A stretch of DNA of 64,000 bases from Coprinellus micaceus (GCA_951394405.1 OX596335.1:2976001-3040000), one strand, 5' to 3'. Counted from the first letter of the stretch, positions 25,238 to 38,217 are shown. Notes: a model not told the origin generated them from the letters alone. Translations and numbers: made by a program.

Positions 25238-26377
25238 ATGGTCACTGATACTGCTCGTCCCATGCCCAGGCTGTTCATTATCCGTCACGGTGCGTGTTAT
25301 GAGGTTCCGCTCATCGGTTGCATCTTATTTCCTTTCAGGGCCTACTGAGTGGTCGCAGAATGGGTGGGTCGCCTTTGCTCGCCTGTCAATTTGACCGATA
25401 CCAACGAGCATTTGCAGGAGACATGTACGTCGCGACCCTATTGACTACCTTATCGGCAAGCACTTATCAATGCCTAGACTGGACGCACCGATATCCCCTT
25501 GACCGAGGACGGCATAAAGTGCGTCGAGGTAATCGGGAACAGCCTGGTCGGCGCCGGCTGTGCGTGTCTGTTATCTCACTCAAAAGCGACCATCGCTCAT
25601 CGGTCTACAGTGCCGGTCGACCCTGCAAAGATCGGCCTCGCCCTCGTCTCTCCCCGCAAACGAGCACAGCAGACGTTTGATATCATCTTCGCGGGTGTCG
25701 ATAACAAGCCCACGAAGACGACCACCGAGGAGGTCGGGGAGTGGGATTATGGTACGAACGTTCGTGCTAGTCTCGTCGATGATAACGGCACTAAGGCGGT
25801 TTCGTAGGGGACTTCGAGGGGCTCAAACCGGCAGAGATTCGCGCCCTTAAGCCGACCTGGAAGATCTGGAAAGATGGGTATGTATTCGCCTGTGTCCATC
25901 GGCCCTCTTCTAACCGTCGTCAGTTGCCCGAATGGAGAGTCCGTTACCGAGATGGAGCACCGGGTCGACGGTGTGATCGAGAGGGTGATTTCTTCTCAAC
26001 ATGTTTCCCAGTATGTTGAGCTTACAAGTCTATATGCCCAGGTTCGGGAGCACCACAAGAAATACCTTGCTGGAGAATGCGACCACCGGGACGTCCTTGT
26101 CGTGGCCCATGGACACTTCAACCGTGTCCTAATCTCTCGCTGGATCCGATTCCCGTTATCCATTGGTATGACGCCGTTTATTTGAGAGGCTTCTGAAGGT
26201 TGACCGACTTCCTCCAGGCACCCACTTCAACGTCGAGCCCGGTTCGGTAAGGCTTCCAAGCTTCTTCGCGCCAGCCCACACACTGACCAGGCGTAGGTGG
26301 GTGTCCTGGGTTACAACCACAACAACATGGAGGAGCCGGCCCTGAATGCATTGAATCTGTACGCGAATATTTTGTAG
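25238..26377 (+). CDS. Histidine phosphatase (phosphoglycerate-mutase-like, Shb17-type)
   Basis: This is a cytosolic phosphatase of the histidine phosphatase superfamily. The catalytic motif is RHGPTEWSQNGRHTGRTDIP, with the phosphorylated His in RHG, and a second catalytic His lies in VVAHGHFNRVL. It resembles the yeast sedoheptulose-1,7-bisphosphatase Shb17 type, so a role in riboneogenesis is possible; this is inferred from the motif only. Ten exons join in frame to 223 residues: 25238-25289, 25339-25363, 25418-25424, 25478-25559, 25611-25751, 25808-25877, 25924-25984, 26042-26165, 26218-26246 and 26297-26377. The third exon is only 7 nt long, and without it the catalytic motif is broken. 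Confidence 0.9.
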
Positions 26378-26502
26378 AGACCGGGTTAGTGTAGAGTAGA
26401 TAGGAGTATTTGGTTGAATTTCACACGGAATTCCGAATACTGTTTAAAGCGTCATCAGCCGTGTCCCTGAACAGCCCCGAGCATCTCGTTTTCACCATCA
26501 CC

Positions 26503-29500
26503 ATGTCCCTGGTCGAATCGCAGTTTGCTGAGCAGGTTTCAGTGCAGGACGACGACCTCCGGGATTCCCCCTCCTCCCCTTCCCTCGACCTCGACCCTCT
26601 CCATGGCGAACTTGATGTTCAGCACAGCGATGAGTCTATAACCAGCGAGCAATCAGAGCCAGCTGACACCCAAGCAGAGGCTCAATCCGAAAGCGGAACT
26701 CTCTCCGTCACTAGCTCGATAGTCGACGAGAACGCACCCCCTCAGGAGGCTCTCTATCCTGAAGTTCCTGCAGACAAGCCGGTCGGGAAAGTTTCGCCCA
26801 CAACCACAAAAAAGGGGCCCATGTCAGTTAGCACTACAACCGCGAAGGCTAATGGGAGCCCTCCTACTCCATTGGTGAAGAAGGTGCGCTGGGCCTGTCC
26901 CTTATCGTCAATTAACCTTTAATACGGTCCCCAATGGCCCCAGATCATCAACTCTGGTACATTTGGTGCAGGATCCGTCAAACCAGCGCCAGGAGTGCGG
27001 TCGTCCGTATCAGGTAGTGCCGTGGCCACTAGACCCGCCACGACCGCATCGACACTCAAGCGATCATCGACTACCGCACCGACGACAACCCCCAAACCCA
27101 CCGTGGCGTCACGAACTCCCACTGTTTCGGCCCCAGCGCCGGCTCGAAGAGCTTCTTTGGCTCCCGCAGCGAAACCGGCCACTTCCACGGCTCCCAGACC
27201 TTCCCTTGCGTCGTCGACCTCCGCCCGTCCCCGTCCCTCGTCTGTATCCGCCAAACCCCCTACAGATGTCGGAAAGGCTCGTGCATCGGTGACATCCCCC
27301 ACCCTCTCTACAACCTCTGCAAAGAGCGCCACAGCGACACGTCCCAAGGCTGCTATCTCTGACGCGGCAAAGAAGCCTGCTACCACTGCCAGGGCGACAA
27401 CTGCCACGAGTCGCATTTCTGCACCGGGAAGACCTGTGACCACTACCGCACGCAGCGCCTCTGCGACTAAGACTGCGTCCACCAAACCATCCGGTTCCAT
27501 CGCGTCAATAAAGGAGCTGAAGGAGAAGGAGGATGGCAAGGCTGTAGAGGCTCTTCAAACTCAGGTGCGTCCCGGCTGGCCTGTACCTGAAACCGATCCT
27601 CACGTCGCTTCTAGCTCAGGGAAGTCGAAGAATCTCTCAAAGCGAAAACCGACTCTGTTGGTGCCTTAGAGGTCCAACTCCAGCAACTTCAAGGCTCGTT
27701 CCAGACCGCTTTCGAAGATGTACAGACAAAGGCTGCTCGTGTAGAAGAGTTGGAAGCTGCGAAAATCGCTTTGGAGGGCGAGTTGAACGAGGCAAAGGAA
27801 GCGCATGCGTCCCTTCGAGCTGAACGTGATACAGATAACACTCTGCAGCGGGTGAAAGACGAGGTACGTGTCCCTTTGATAGCATATTGAAGGCCAGGCC
27901 TTGACGCCCCACAGCTTGAGATGGCCAAGGCAATGAGTCTCACGAGCGCCACACAAGTTGGGACGCTTCAAGCTAAGATCATTGAACTCCAAGCCACCCT
28001 CACGTCCACGCAAGAGAACCTGAGTGCTCTACAAGCCGCCCAAGCCGCCTCGCTGTCCGACGCCGCCCAAGCTTCGGCCATCGAACGGGAAGCTCTGCTC
28101 AAGGCACAAGCGGATTTCGATGCCATCTCCAAAGAAACTGAAGCACTCAAAGCCACACATTCTGAAGCACTCCAAACTGCCGAAGCCAAGGTCGCCGAAC
28201 TTGACCTCAAGGCAACCGAGGTTGAGGCGCTCCAGTCACAGCTGGGTGGCTTGAAGGAGGAGAAGGAAGAGACCGCGAACAAGATTTCCGAGTTGGAGGT
28301 CGAGGTTCTCGAATTGAAAGAACAGATCGAGGAGCTCGAGGACGCGCAAAAGAAGTTCGAGACTAAGATTGCGTCGTTGGAGGCCGACCTTGCGCAGAGC
28401 GGTGAAGCTTTAGAGCAAGCGAAGAAGGCAGCAGCAGATATGGAGGCCGAGATACATGCTCAGCTGGAAAGCTTGAAGGCTGAGCACGCCCAGGAGGTTA
28501 AGGATGCGTCAGAGCGCTTTGATACCCTGCAGAGCACCCTCAAGTCGGTGGAGGAGCAGCTGGCAGGCGTGTTGACTGCTGCAGAGCAATCGAGCAAGGA
28601 CCTTGTTTCGACACAGATGGCACACGACGAGCGGGTGAAGGAGTTGGAGGCTGCGTTTACAGCGAAGGAGGCTGAACTCAACAAACGGATCTCGTCAATC
28701 CAGGAGAGCCTCGACGTGAGTGTTAGATGGTGTTGTTCTGATGGGCTGCTCACCGACATGAGCATTATTTAGAACCAGGAAGCTATCTACAATGGCAAGG
28801 TTCAGGGCGTGAAGGATGAACATGAAGTCTCGTTGAAAGAGGCGTTCGAACGCGCCAAGGTTAGTCGGCGCGTTTCTTTATCTAATAAAATCGATCTGAA
28901 TTCTTTTTCAGAACGAGGCTGGTGCTGCTCACGCTCAAGAACTTCAGAACCTCCGGTCTGAATCGAATGCTACCATCGTCCAAATCCAGAACCAGAACAA
29001 GAGTAACTTTGAGTCTCTTCAGGGCGACCACGCTGCCGAGTTGGACTCCGCGACCAAGGGCTACAACAAGCAAATTAGCAAGATCAATTTAGAGCTCAAG
29101 GCTACCCAGGACGATCTGACCAAGTCCAAAGCTGCTCTTGAGGAGCTTCGCAAGGAACTTGAGAATGTCAAGGCGCAGCGGGATGCCGCAAAGGCGTCTG
29201 CCGAGGTTGTCCCTGCCGTCTCGTCTGAGCAGGCCGAGGAGGTCGCCCGGCTCGCACAGGAACTAGCTGTTACCAAGGACGACCTTGCTGCGGTCACCGA
29301 CATGCTCAACCTTACCAAGTCGTCTCTCACCGAGATGTCGGATAAGCACCAGAGTGATTTGGAGGATAGAGCGAAGGAACGTGCGGAGGAAGCCCTCAAG
29401 CTCGCTGCGGTTCATGACGAGGAGATCAAGGCTCTCGCTTCGCAGAAGCATGATTTACTGATCAGGCTCTCGGATCTGGAAGGCGAGCTTTCAACAGCCA

Positions 29501-29893
29501 AGGCATCTTTGTCCGCTGCGCAAACCGCCAGCCCCAAACCTAACGGGACGCCGTCACGCGCACCAGCTTCCCCTGGTGTCTCGAAGGAGGAGCTTGCGAA
29601 GCTCCACGAGGCGCATACTCACAAAGTCTACGACCTCCAGGCCGAGCATGAGCAGGCACTGAAGGTTCTACGGGAGGAACTACAGAAAGCGCAGGAGGGC
29701 AATACCCAGTTGAAGCAGGAGGTTGAGCGCAAAAATATGGAGATGAGGTACCTCGAGTCAGATTTAGAGGAGCTTCAGGGCGAAGTCATCGAGTACGCAC
29801 GTCTTGATAAGATAACGGAGAAAGCACTGACGTCGTCTTTTCAGGTTGAAGGAGAGACTTGGCGAATCGGACGACAAGGCGAATGCAGCGTGA
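26503..29893 (+). CDS. Long coiled-coil protein, unknown
   Basis: I do not recognise a named family. The start MSLVESQFAEQV opens an acidic, disordered N-terminus. After an intron near 26885-26943 comes a Ser/Thr/Ala/Pro-rich basic segment (SGTFGAGSVKPAPG, then repeated TT, AA and PA runs). From about 27500 to the end the protein is almost pure heptad coiled coil, rich in Glu, Lys, Ala and Leu (for example ELEVEVLELKEQIEELEDAQ). The basic Ser/Pro head followed by a long rod is the architecture of microtubule plus-end or cytoskeletal linker proteins, but no CAP-Gly motif is seen. Several short introns occur; the last one puts the end at ELKERLGESDDKANAA with a stop at 29891-29893 rather than the longer unspliced frame. 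Confidence 0.8.
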
Positions 29894-30413
29894 TTTTAAC
29901 AACCTCACACCTCGCGGACCGGTGACTTCTTCTGCCTAGCGCCCTCGAGTGCTGGACGTGCACGCACTCTTTCCCTATTCATATATGCTTTTATTCCGTC
30001 TGCACCATCTATATCTTAATCCCCGCGTCTGCTGTGCCTGCTTGCACCTAGTTTCTAGCTTCCTCTTCCCCCGGCTCTGGTGTTTAATGCACAAGGATAC
30101 CCCATCAGAACCAGAATAGCTTGAATATCGTGATTGACCCACGACGGCAGAGCGCCGGAATAGCCGCTACGCAGGTTCCGTTAGCCGTGTGTCTTGGAAA
30201 GGTGCGGCTACTGCAGAGAGCGGTCCCAAACTGGGAGAAGGAGGTACTGTGGATTGAATGGACAGCGGAGGGAATGTTGGGGAGCCCCGAGTTTAAAACG
30301 GCCGCAATGGTCCGATGTGTGTGTGACAGAAATGATATTTGTTGGCGCTGCTACCTGTCTCTCTCCTCCATCCCTCTCCTTCTCCCCTTTCCCTCCCCTT
30401 CGACTAGACTAAG
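29894..30413. other. Intergenic and YHM2 promoter
   Basis: About 520 bases between the coiled-coil gene and YHM2, which lie on the same strand. No coding feature is supported. Its 3' end holds the pyrimidine-rich block annotated separately. Confidence 0.5.
30357..30406 (+). promoter_or_regulatory. CT-rich block before the YHM2 start
   Basis: A run of about 50 bases is almost all C and T and ends 8 bases before the ATG. Such CT blocks are common in promoters of strongly expressed fungal genes and often mark the transcription start; the function here is inferred. Confidence 0.55.
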
Positions 30414-31819
30414 ATGGGTGTCCAACGTGAACCTGGCCAGAAGGGCGTCAACTGGTCCAACATTGCCGTCGGTGCGTCCTCATCGTTCGTTATGACGCAG
30501 ACTCTGGGGTGGTCTAACGCCGGTCGTTCAATACATCCAGGTGGTATCATGAACATGGTATTTCTTCCCCGTTTCAACGCGTCTCGACGTGTAGCTGACC
30601 GTGTCGACGTGGTTCCTGTTGTTTCCTAGTTTGTGAGTCGTGTTCTGTTGCTGTTGTGCCCTTGACGTGGCTGGTTACTGATGCTGCCTTTGCTTGGTTT
30701 CGTAGGAGGCGAGTAGTTCATCCCCCTGAGCGCAAACCCCGCCATTCCTTACCTTCATGACAGGTTACGACACTTGGACAACCCCTCGAGGTCATCAAGA
30801 CCCAGATGGCCGCCAACCGTTCACAATCCATGTTCCAGGCGCTCAAGAGCATTTCGGCTCGTGGCGGCATCGTTGGTTTCTACCAGGGTCTGATTCCTTG
30901 GGCATGGATTGAGGCGTCCACCAAGGGTGCCGTCCTCGTCTTTACAGCCTCGGAAATCGAGGATGTGACACTCCGAGCCGGTGTCAACCCCGCGCTCGCT
31001 GGTTTACTCGGTGGAATGACGGGTGGTGTTGCACAGGCTTATGCTACCATGGGTGCGTCTTCGTCCCGCTTATTCCCCGTGGTTGCGTGTTGAGAGGATA
31101 CCCCTTTACTCAGGTTTCACGACATGTATGAAGACCGCTGAGATTACCCGTGCCAAAACCGCCGCCATCGGTGTCAAGCCCCCCTCAACATGGGCCGTGT
31201 TTGCTGATATCTACCGTCGGGAGGGTCTCGCTGGTGTGAACAAAGGTGTTAACGCTGTCGCTGTGCGACAGTGCACTAACTGGGGTTCTCGGTATGTCCC
31301 ATTGGTGTGTGCACCCCCAACCAACAATTGCTGATCCGCCGCTCAATTGCAGTATGGGTTTCGCGCGTCTCGCGGAAGACACGATCCGTAGGGTTCGCGG
31401 CAAGGGCGAGAAGGATTCCCTAGGTGCTGTAGATAAGATTGTTGCTTCCACTGTTGGCGGTGCTTTGGCTACCTGGAACCAGCCTATTGAGGTCATCCGT
31501 GTCGAGGTGCGCTCTACGCCCATATCTGCTCTGGATTTGATTGTTGGACCTTATTATAGATGCAATCCATGGCCAAGGGTGCCGCTGCTGACGCCAACCG
31601 ACCGGCGAAACTCACTATCCTGAACACCCTCAAGTACATCTACTCCCAAAATGGCATCAAGGGTCTTTACCGTGGTGTCACGCCACGTATCGGTCTCGGT
31701 GTCTGGCAAACCATCTGTATGGTGTCCTTTGCTGACTATGTTAAGGCTTGGTACGTGCCGTCGTTCCCTTCACTATTGACGTTCGCTGAGCTGTTCCCTG
31801 CAGGATCGCGCAGAAGTAG
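30414..31819 (+). CDS. YHM2: Mitochondrial carrier YHM2 (citrate/oxoglutarate)
   Basis: YHM2 is an inner-membrane carrier exchanging citrate for oxoglutarate, also found in mitochondrial nucleoids. Exons: 30414-30471, 30541-30557, 30630-30632, 30706-30708, 30764-31052, 31114-31291, 31353-31506, 31560-31750 and 31804-31819, giving 302 residues. The core [38 protein letters not shown] and [19 protein letters not shown] are diagnostic carrier and YHM2 sequence. It ends AWIAQK. The two 3-nt exons (TTT = Phe and GAG = Glu) are predicted because they restore NMFEVTTLGQP, the pattern of the yeast protein (LSEVTTLGQP). The intron after GAG would use a GC donor. Confidence 0.92.
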
Positions 31820-32048
31820 AGGACCGACTTTATTTACCCGTAATTATGATATCTACTGCATAGACTACGCACTTCCCTATATCCCCCTCAACACGAATGA
31901 TAATTCGTGTTTTCTGAACATGGGGAAGCCAAATCAATAGATTCCGGATACCGGCAATAACGCAGCCGCCTCGAAGGAGCTCAGGCTAACCCCAGACCGG
32001 CCAGGAACGCTCACAAGCCCCAGAGTCCTTTTCCTCCCACCAACCGCC

Positions 32049-33071
32049 ATGTCCTCTCCTACCGTCCCAACTAAGAGGGTTCACCCCCTCCTTGCTCGCT
32101 ACCTGGCGCAGCTGGCTCTGCACCCCCTCAGAACCAAGTGCTTCACAACTGGTGTGCTTACCCAGAACCAATTTGATACTCTCGCTGAACTAAGCGCCGA
32201 CCCCACCCAGGGACACTCTCCTTCCTGCAGGAAGTCATCGGCAGCAACCTTGCAGGTGTCCCCGCACGCCCTCCCAAAGATGCTTCCCCACTTGTCCGCA
32301 CCCTCACCGCCGCCCACATCGACATCAAGACCGTCAAGATGGCGCTTTACGGCTTCCTCGTCTCTGCGCCGCTGAGCCATTTCCTCGTCTCCCAGCTCCA
32401 GAAGGCGTTCGCAGGGAAGACATCCGGGGCCGCCAAGCTTGGCCAGATCCTCGCGAATAACTTGATCGTTGCGCCCATACAGACTGCAGGTACGTGGTGG
32501 AGGTGTCGTGTCATTTCCCCACATTTCCGATCAACTGACGCGCCCTGCTACCCCGCATCCTTACTTCAATTTTGGTTGAATCCTGGCCCACGGAACCAAT
32601 TTCCTTCCTCGACGACACTATTGCTTCTTGCTGTTGGATGCCGCCTGTGTCGTCGTTGAACGTGTCCAGCGTATCTTGCGAGCATGGCAGTGATCAACGG
32701 TGCATCGTCTGTGTCGGAGATCAAGAAGACGGTGAAGGCTGGATTCTTCTCCGTTATCAGGGTATGTGTTCCTCGTGAAGGTAGTTTCCGAGGCTTTGTT
32801 TTAACCGCGGTGCAGATTCAATGGGTTGTGTCACCCATCTCGCTCATAATTGCCCAGAGGTATATCCCAGTAGAAGTGTGTATTTGGCTTCAACTCTCCG
32901 ATGTTATTTTAACTAAAGATGCATTTCCCGCAGCTCTGGGTTCCTTACTTCAATGCCATCCAATTCACCTTCGGGACCTACTTCAACTACCGCGTCAAGT
33001 CGATGCGCCTGGCTGCTCTCAGGAACCAGAAGGAGAAGGAAGACCGCGAAGGCAAACGTCCCTCGCAGTAA
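32049..33071 (+). CDS. Mpv17/PMP22 family membrane protein
   Basis: This is a four-helix membrane protein of the Mpv17/PMP22 family, found in peroxisomes or the inner mitochondrial membrane and thought to form or regulate channels. Five exons (32049-32151, 32211-32489, 32670-32761, 32816-32875, 32934-33071) join in frame to 223 residues. Family features: HPLLARYLAQLALHPLRTK at the N-terminus, FLQEVIGSNLAGV after the first splice, MALYGFLVSAPLSHFLVSQL and the C-terminal signature LWVPYFNAIQFTFGTYFNYR, followed by a basic tail. The third intron spans 180 nt, longer than usual here. Its 3' end converges on Trs85. Confidence 0.9.
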
Positions 33072-33216
33072 ATGTCTCCTCCGTCTTTTCACTCATAGGT
33101 ATCTATAGCCCACGACGAATATACCGCAAGTACAACTGCCGTAAATACAAATGTTGTACAGTCTATGTACCAAACCACAACATGCCGGACCTCATGCCAA
33201 CGCCGCAGTCGAAGCA

Positions 33217-36200
33217 CTAGGATCCGCTGCGAACCACAACGCAGGCCTGCCTGCTCGCTGGCTGGTCTTGCCTGTACTTGAACTGTTTCCGCATCACCAT
33301 TACGGGGGTATTGGCGACTCCTGCGACCTGCTGACGACGTTTGGCTGATGCGTTCATGAGCACTTCCGATTCCACTGCCCACCCGCCGAGGTAGAATAGG
33401 CCCGGACGGGTGATGAGGAGTCGGGGGTGGAAGACGGCGACTTCGGCGGGTGAAATCATTGCTCTAAAAGTGAGTTTGCCGGAGTAGGGGGCGGGGAATA
33501 TTGTCCTACGATAAGATCAGTCAGGCCAGATGGTGAGGAAACGAGAGGAGCGTACGGGGATTCGAGTTGGCTCTGAGGGTTTTGAATGCGCGAGTTTAGT
33601 CGCAATGTTACCAGAGTGTCATACAACGGTGAGTGGTTTCGCACGAGGAAGGTGAGGGGGATATCGCATGGACTACCAAATTCGAATTAGTAACTGAGAA
33701 CCTCGGAGCCAAAAACCCTTACCCTTTTCCAAAGTCGAACTCAACCGCGCCTAGATCCTCCACGCTCACAGAAACAGGATCCATCTCCTCGTTCCACTCA
33801 CTTCCTCTAATCCCGTCAACTAACTCCATTTTCTCCCTTTGGGTCTCCGCATACATACTCCTCTTCACTTTCGAGTTCTCCGCCTTATCTACGATGTCAT
33901 CCAAGGCTGCATGTGTTGCACCCATACGAGTACCATACACAGTTATGTGTCCTTTGCGGTTTTGGGAGGGGATTTCCCAGAAAACGACGATGTCAACAGA
34001 GAGCGGGTTGTATAAGGGGAAGATGGAGGGGTGCGAGTCGGACGGGATGTGTGGGTGTTGGAAGGCAGCCGCCCCGGTTGCGTGTTTTCGCCTTCCCGAA
34101 TGGAGGAGGGTTTTCATGGACGGACAGTGGATAGACCGCGTTTGCGAAGTGGCCGTCTGACGAACCAATATCAGCACTTTTCACCTGTATGCGATGGGAG
34201 TGATACCAACCTCGAGAAGATGGCTACAAACCAAATCCATCTCTGGCGGGTCCGAAGGACTAGGAATATTCCCCTGCAGAACCAAATCTAGCTGCCCTTT
34301 CACAAAGTCGAGACTCTCCTTCTTCCCCTCGCCGTCGAGCCACTGTTCGGCCGCAAAAATGAAGTGCCCCGCTTGCGAAGGAGCGAGGTCCCTGCAGAAC
34401 TGCATCAAGAAATCGTTCGCAGGTGAGCGGTCAAGGGCAGACACATACGCCTCCGGGTTGGTCGATGGCGTTGCGTCCGGGTTTGAGGACGTGATGGTAT
34501 GAAATTTCCAAGAAGGGCTGACGGCGGATACTTGGGTTATGTTGATCAGGGAGGTTTGAGAGATTGAGGCGGCCTCGACAGTCACCACGAATGAGTAGTC
34601 TCGAGAGCGGGAAGGGTGCACGGAGACGGCGACGTCGATCAGAGGCTGAACCTCAAAGGTGCGGCCCAACTTGGCCGAATGGAACGGGGAGGAGTCTGAC
34701 TGAGGGCAGTTAGTTTTGACAGCAGCACATCGGAGGTGGGCGCACATACCTCTCGATATGTGAACAACAACAGGAGGTCATGCAATCCTGCTCTTCCACC
34801 ATGGATAAGTAGAGACACGTTCATTCCCTCGTCCGGGTGCAAGGGTTCTGCCAAAGGTACCATTTGCGGCCGTGGAGGGCGGAGAGAGTTACTCGACCTG
34901 ATAATTTCAGTCTTTGACGATGCTATGGGTTTGTTCAGCTCGGGTGTCGCATAAGCCAGGGGCAACGTACTGGTCACATTATCCTTCTCAACACCAAGCC
35001 ACACCTCCTGCTCATCTCCCGTCACAACCCACAGCTCCTCCACAGGACTCGTACCTGAGTTCAGAATCCACAACTTGAGCTCACGCGTTTCCCCTTGCTT
35101 CAGTACGAGTTCGCCGTCATTTACGAAAGTGGGGGTCAGCTTGTTCGAAGCAGGGGCCACGTCGACTTTGAGGAGAACATCGGGCGCATACGTTGGCGTT
35201 ATGCGCTGCGCTTGGGTTTCGCGCAGTCTCCGACCGCGGGATGCGAGGGACTCGGTGACGGAGAAAAGAGAAAGGAAGTCGAACTTGACTGATGAGATTA
35301 TGAGGGAGGCCGGGTGGTCGCATTCCAAGGATACAGGGATCTATTGAAGGAAGGTCAGAAGTGTGTGCCGTTGGGATAATCGTCGATGGTACTCACAACA
35401 CGAGTTTCTTTGGGCCCCAGGACGACCTCCTGGATGATTTCAATATCAACGGTAAGCTCTTCTGAAGCATCGCCATTCCAGCGATCCACTGCCAGAGTCA
35501 CGTTGGATAGATTGACCTCTGCGACGAGTGGGTTGGTCAGGGCCAGATCGACCCAGAAGAGCTCTGTCAGGCCCCATCAGCTAAAATATCGTCGAGGCGT
35601 GGAAAGAGACATCACACCGTTCGCGCACACTTTCCGGGCGGGAGCAAGAGCTTGCGTGTTGCCCGACGATCTCTGAAATTTCTTCCACTCCTCCTCCCGG
35701 CTCTCCCAAACCGTCGACCCTGAGAACTGGCCTTCACCTGGGAACCGCACCTTGCACTGTTTAGGCTGGGAGAACCTGATAGGCATTTTGAGGTTGAGCA
35801 ACTCTATTTGTTCGGGCTCGGTGGACTGAAAGTGCTGTACATAAAAAGTGGTGAGGAAGGAGTTAACCAGGATATGACTAACACACACGGTGAATGAAAC
35901 ACGGAAGTCGTCCAAGAACAGCTTATCCTCCGACGCGAAACCCGGATCCTCTAATCCGAGTGCAAGGGTGTCCAGTTTCGGTGGTGTGCTGAGATATGGT
36001 GACCCTCTGAGAATGGCCAAGAACATCCGAACGGCTTCGGAGACCTCTCCAGTGGTATAAAGCAGACGCGCTAGGGTCAAAGTAAACGAAAGACCACAAG
36101 TGGATAGCGAAGGTGGAGAACCACGCACCAAGAGGGTATTCAACGCCTGAACGAATGTCCACGAACTCCTCCGTTTCAGACTCGGATCTTCCCTCTGAGT

Positions 36201-38217
36201 CCCAGAAAGACGGAGAAAGCTCTTTCGAGGGTCGAGTTTGGTACAATTCATGCGCTTTCCGTAGGAAGTATATCGTCAATGGTTTCTGGAGGGAGGGTGG
36301 CAGTTAACGACGATCGAAACCATTTAAGATGGAAAACATACAATACCACACTTCTCCAGCCGGTTCGCAGCCGTGACGTACCAATAAGCAGCACGCCTAT
36401 ACGCCTTCGTTCGTATTGAGCTCAGGAGAGCAGCTTGTGCTAGTAGCAAAGCAGCGGGTGCTTCTTCTGCCTTGATTCCTGCCATCAGTATGTGTCTAGG
36501 TCTAAGAGGAATAACTGACATTTCCAGCGGCCCAGACAAGCCACCGCTCTCCCTCCATTGAGTAATGTAAGAAGTCCTTGGGGTGTATCCCCACTTCCCA
36601 TCGCGCAGCATAGAGCAGGGCGCGTAGTTGGGCCATTGGCGGTAGATCCGTGGCAGGTGGATGTAGGGCAACCAGTGCGTTTGAGGCGTGGAGTTGGAGA
36701 GCAGGAGATGGCGACAACAAGAGAGGAAGTATATCCTTTTCAATGTATAATACATTAGAAGCGAAGATTTGACAACGATACCACTCACCGAGCCACCCTT
36801 GCTCTCCTTCCTCAGCGACTCCCAGACGGAGGCGGCCAGCTTGAAATCTCCCAAGACGGTTGCAAACTCCGCCAAACGCCTATGCTGGGAAGGAGGTCCG
36901 AGGGCACCGTTTACTGGCGTCGTCATTGACCGCCCAGGGAGCGACGATACTGAGCCAGACGCTGAGTGACCGGGCGCAGGTGAAGGAGACGGAGAGCCAA
37001 ACAGTCGACGCGTCGACGAGAACAAACGAGAGGGTAGTCTTCGAGTTGAAGAGTACTGGGATAGAGGACGTCAGTCCGCGTTGATGATGGTGGATATCCG
37101 ATGCGCCTACCGCTTCATTCCATTCGACGACGCACTTCTCCATCCAGGGTATCAGGCTCATCACGAGAAACTCACGCGTAAAACGTGCTGTTTGTTGGAT
37201 ATCTTTCTCTTCCATTCGCAGGGTGTTCAGTGCATCCATTATACCGTTTGGGTTATTCGGCGTCACAGGCGTAGGAGGGGGTCCCCGGCGGTACACCTCC
37301 GGAGACTCAGGTTCAGAAAGCGGCGGTAATCGTGGCACAATGGCAGGGACGGGCACCGGGGCGGGTGGGGGGCTCGGGAGGGTGAGAGGTAGAAGGTAGC
37401 AATGCAATCCATATTGCTTCTTGACGGCGTTGAACAGCGCGTTAGCCCTGACGGGATCTAATTAGCACGGGCTGACTTCACTAGGTATTAATTCACATAC
37501 TCTTCGTCGGAAAAATGCGTTTTTTGTGGGTGTACGATGAGAATGTAGCGCAAGACGTTGCTATCAACCCACGGTGGGAATTGAAGGGAGCGATTATACA
37601 TTGCCATGATTGCCTGCAAAGGATTGGGCGCTGCGGTCGACACCGCCAAGATAACTGAATGAGTAGGCTTCAGCCCCCCACTGGAGACCCTTCATATATG
37701 CAACGCACCTGACACAGGATGGTTCCAGCCTTCAACTTTATCTGGCACAAAGTCACCTTCCGCGCAGCGCCTCAGCTCGTCCCACCACGGCGTCCTCAAC
37801 CTGTCCTCCTCGGCCACCTTCAACAACTCGCGTTCGCCGCGCTCTTCCATGTCTTGTACCCACTTCTCACAGCGCTTGTTGATGCGTGAGGTCATCCAGT
37901 CTAGGGAACGAACAGCCCTCTGTTCGTCTGGCTCCTGACATGCGTCCTCGACTTCATGTAGGTCCGAGAATCGAAGTGCGAATGAGCTATGGGGGACTGA
38001 TGTGAGGTTTATTGTACGGGTGGTAACTGCACAAGAGAGTTTCGCGTCAGGTTTTCAATTATACAGGTTCTTGCTCGTACCCTGAGGCAATGGTGAAAAG
38101 GATTGCAATATGTGCTGCAGGGGGGGCAACTGGGATTCCTCTAGGAGGTCAGAGAGATCTGGGGAAGGCAAGATGCAGATATGAGGGCTGAGGGAAGATG
38201 GCAGCACGGGAGCCATT
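33217..38217 (-). CDS. TRS85: TRAPPIII subunit Trs85 (TRAPPC8)
   Basis: Trs85 directs the TRAPPIII complex to activate Ypt1/Rab1 in autophagy and ER-Golgi traffic. The start at 38217 gives MAPVLPSSLSPHICILPSPD. Following exons carry FSDLHEVEDACQEPDEQRAV, the central block LAEFATVLGDFKLAASVWES and LLSPSPALQLHASNALVAL, then ERWLVWAAGNAEEAPAALLL across a splice, and AAYWYVTAANRLEKCGI, all typical of Trs85. The C-terminal half is beta-rich (for example GELVLKQGETRELKLWILNS), as in the immunoglobulin-like part of TRAPPC8. Many short introns are present. I place the stop at 33217 from the last open exon; that 3' boundary is the least certain part. Confidence 0.88.

Noticed and set aside
26919..27539. 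206-codon minus-strand frame, Ala/Val-rich
   Set aside because: Antisense shadow of the Thr/Ala/Pro-rich exon of the coiled-coil gene.
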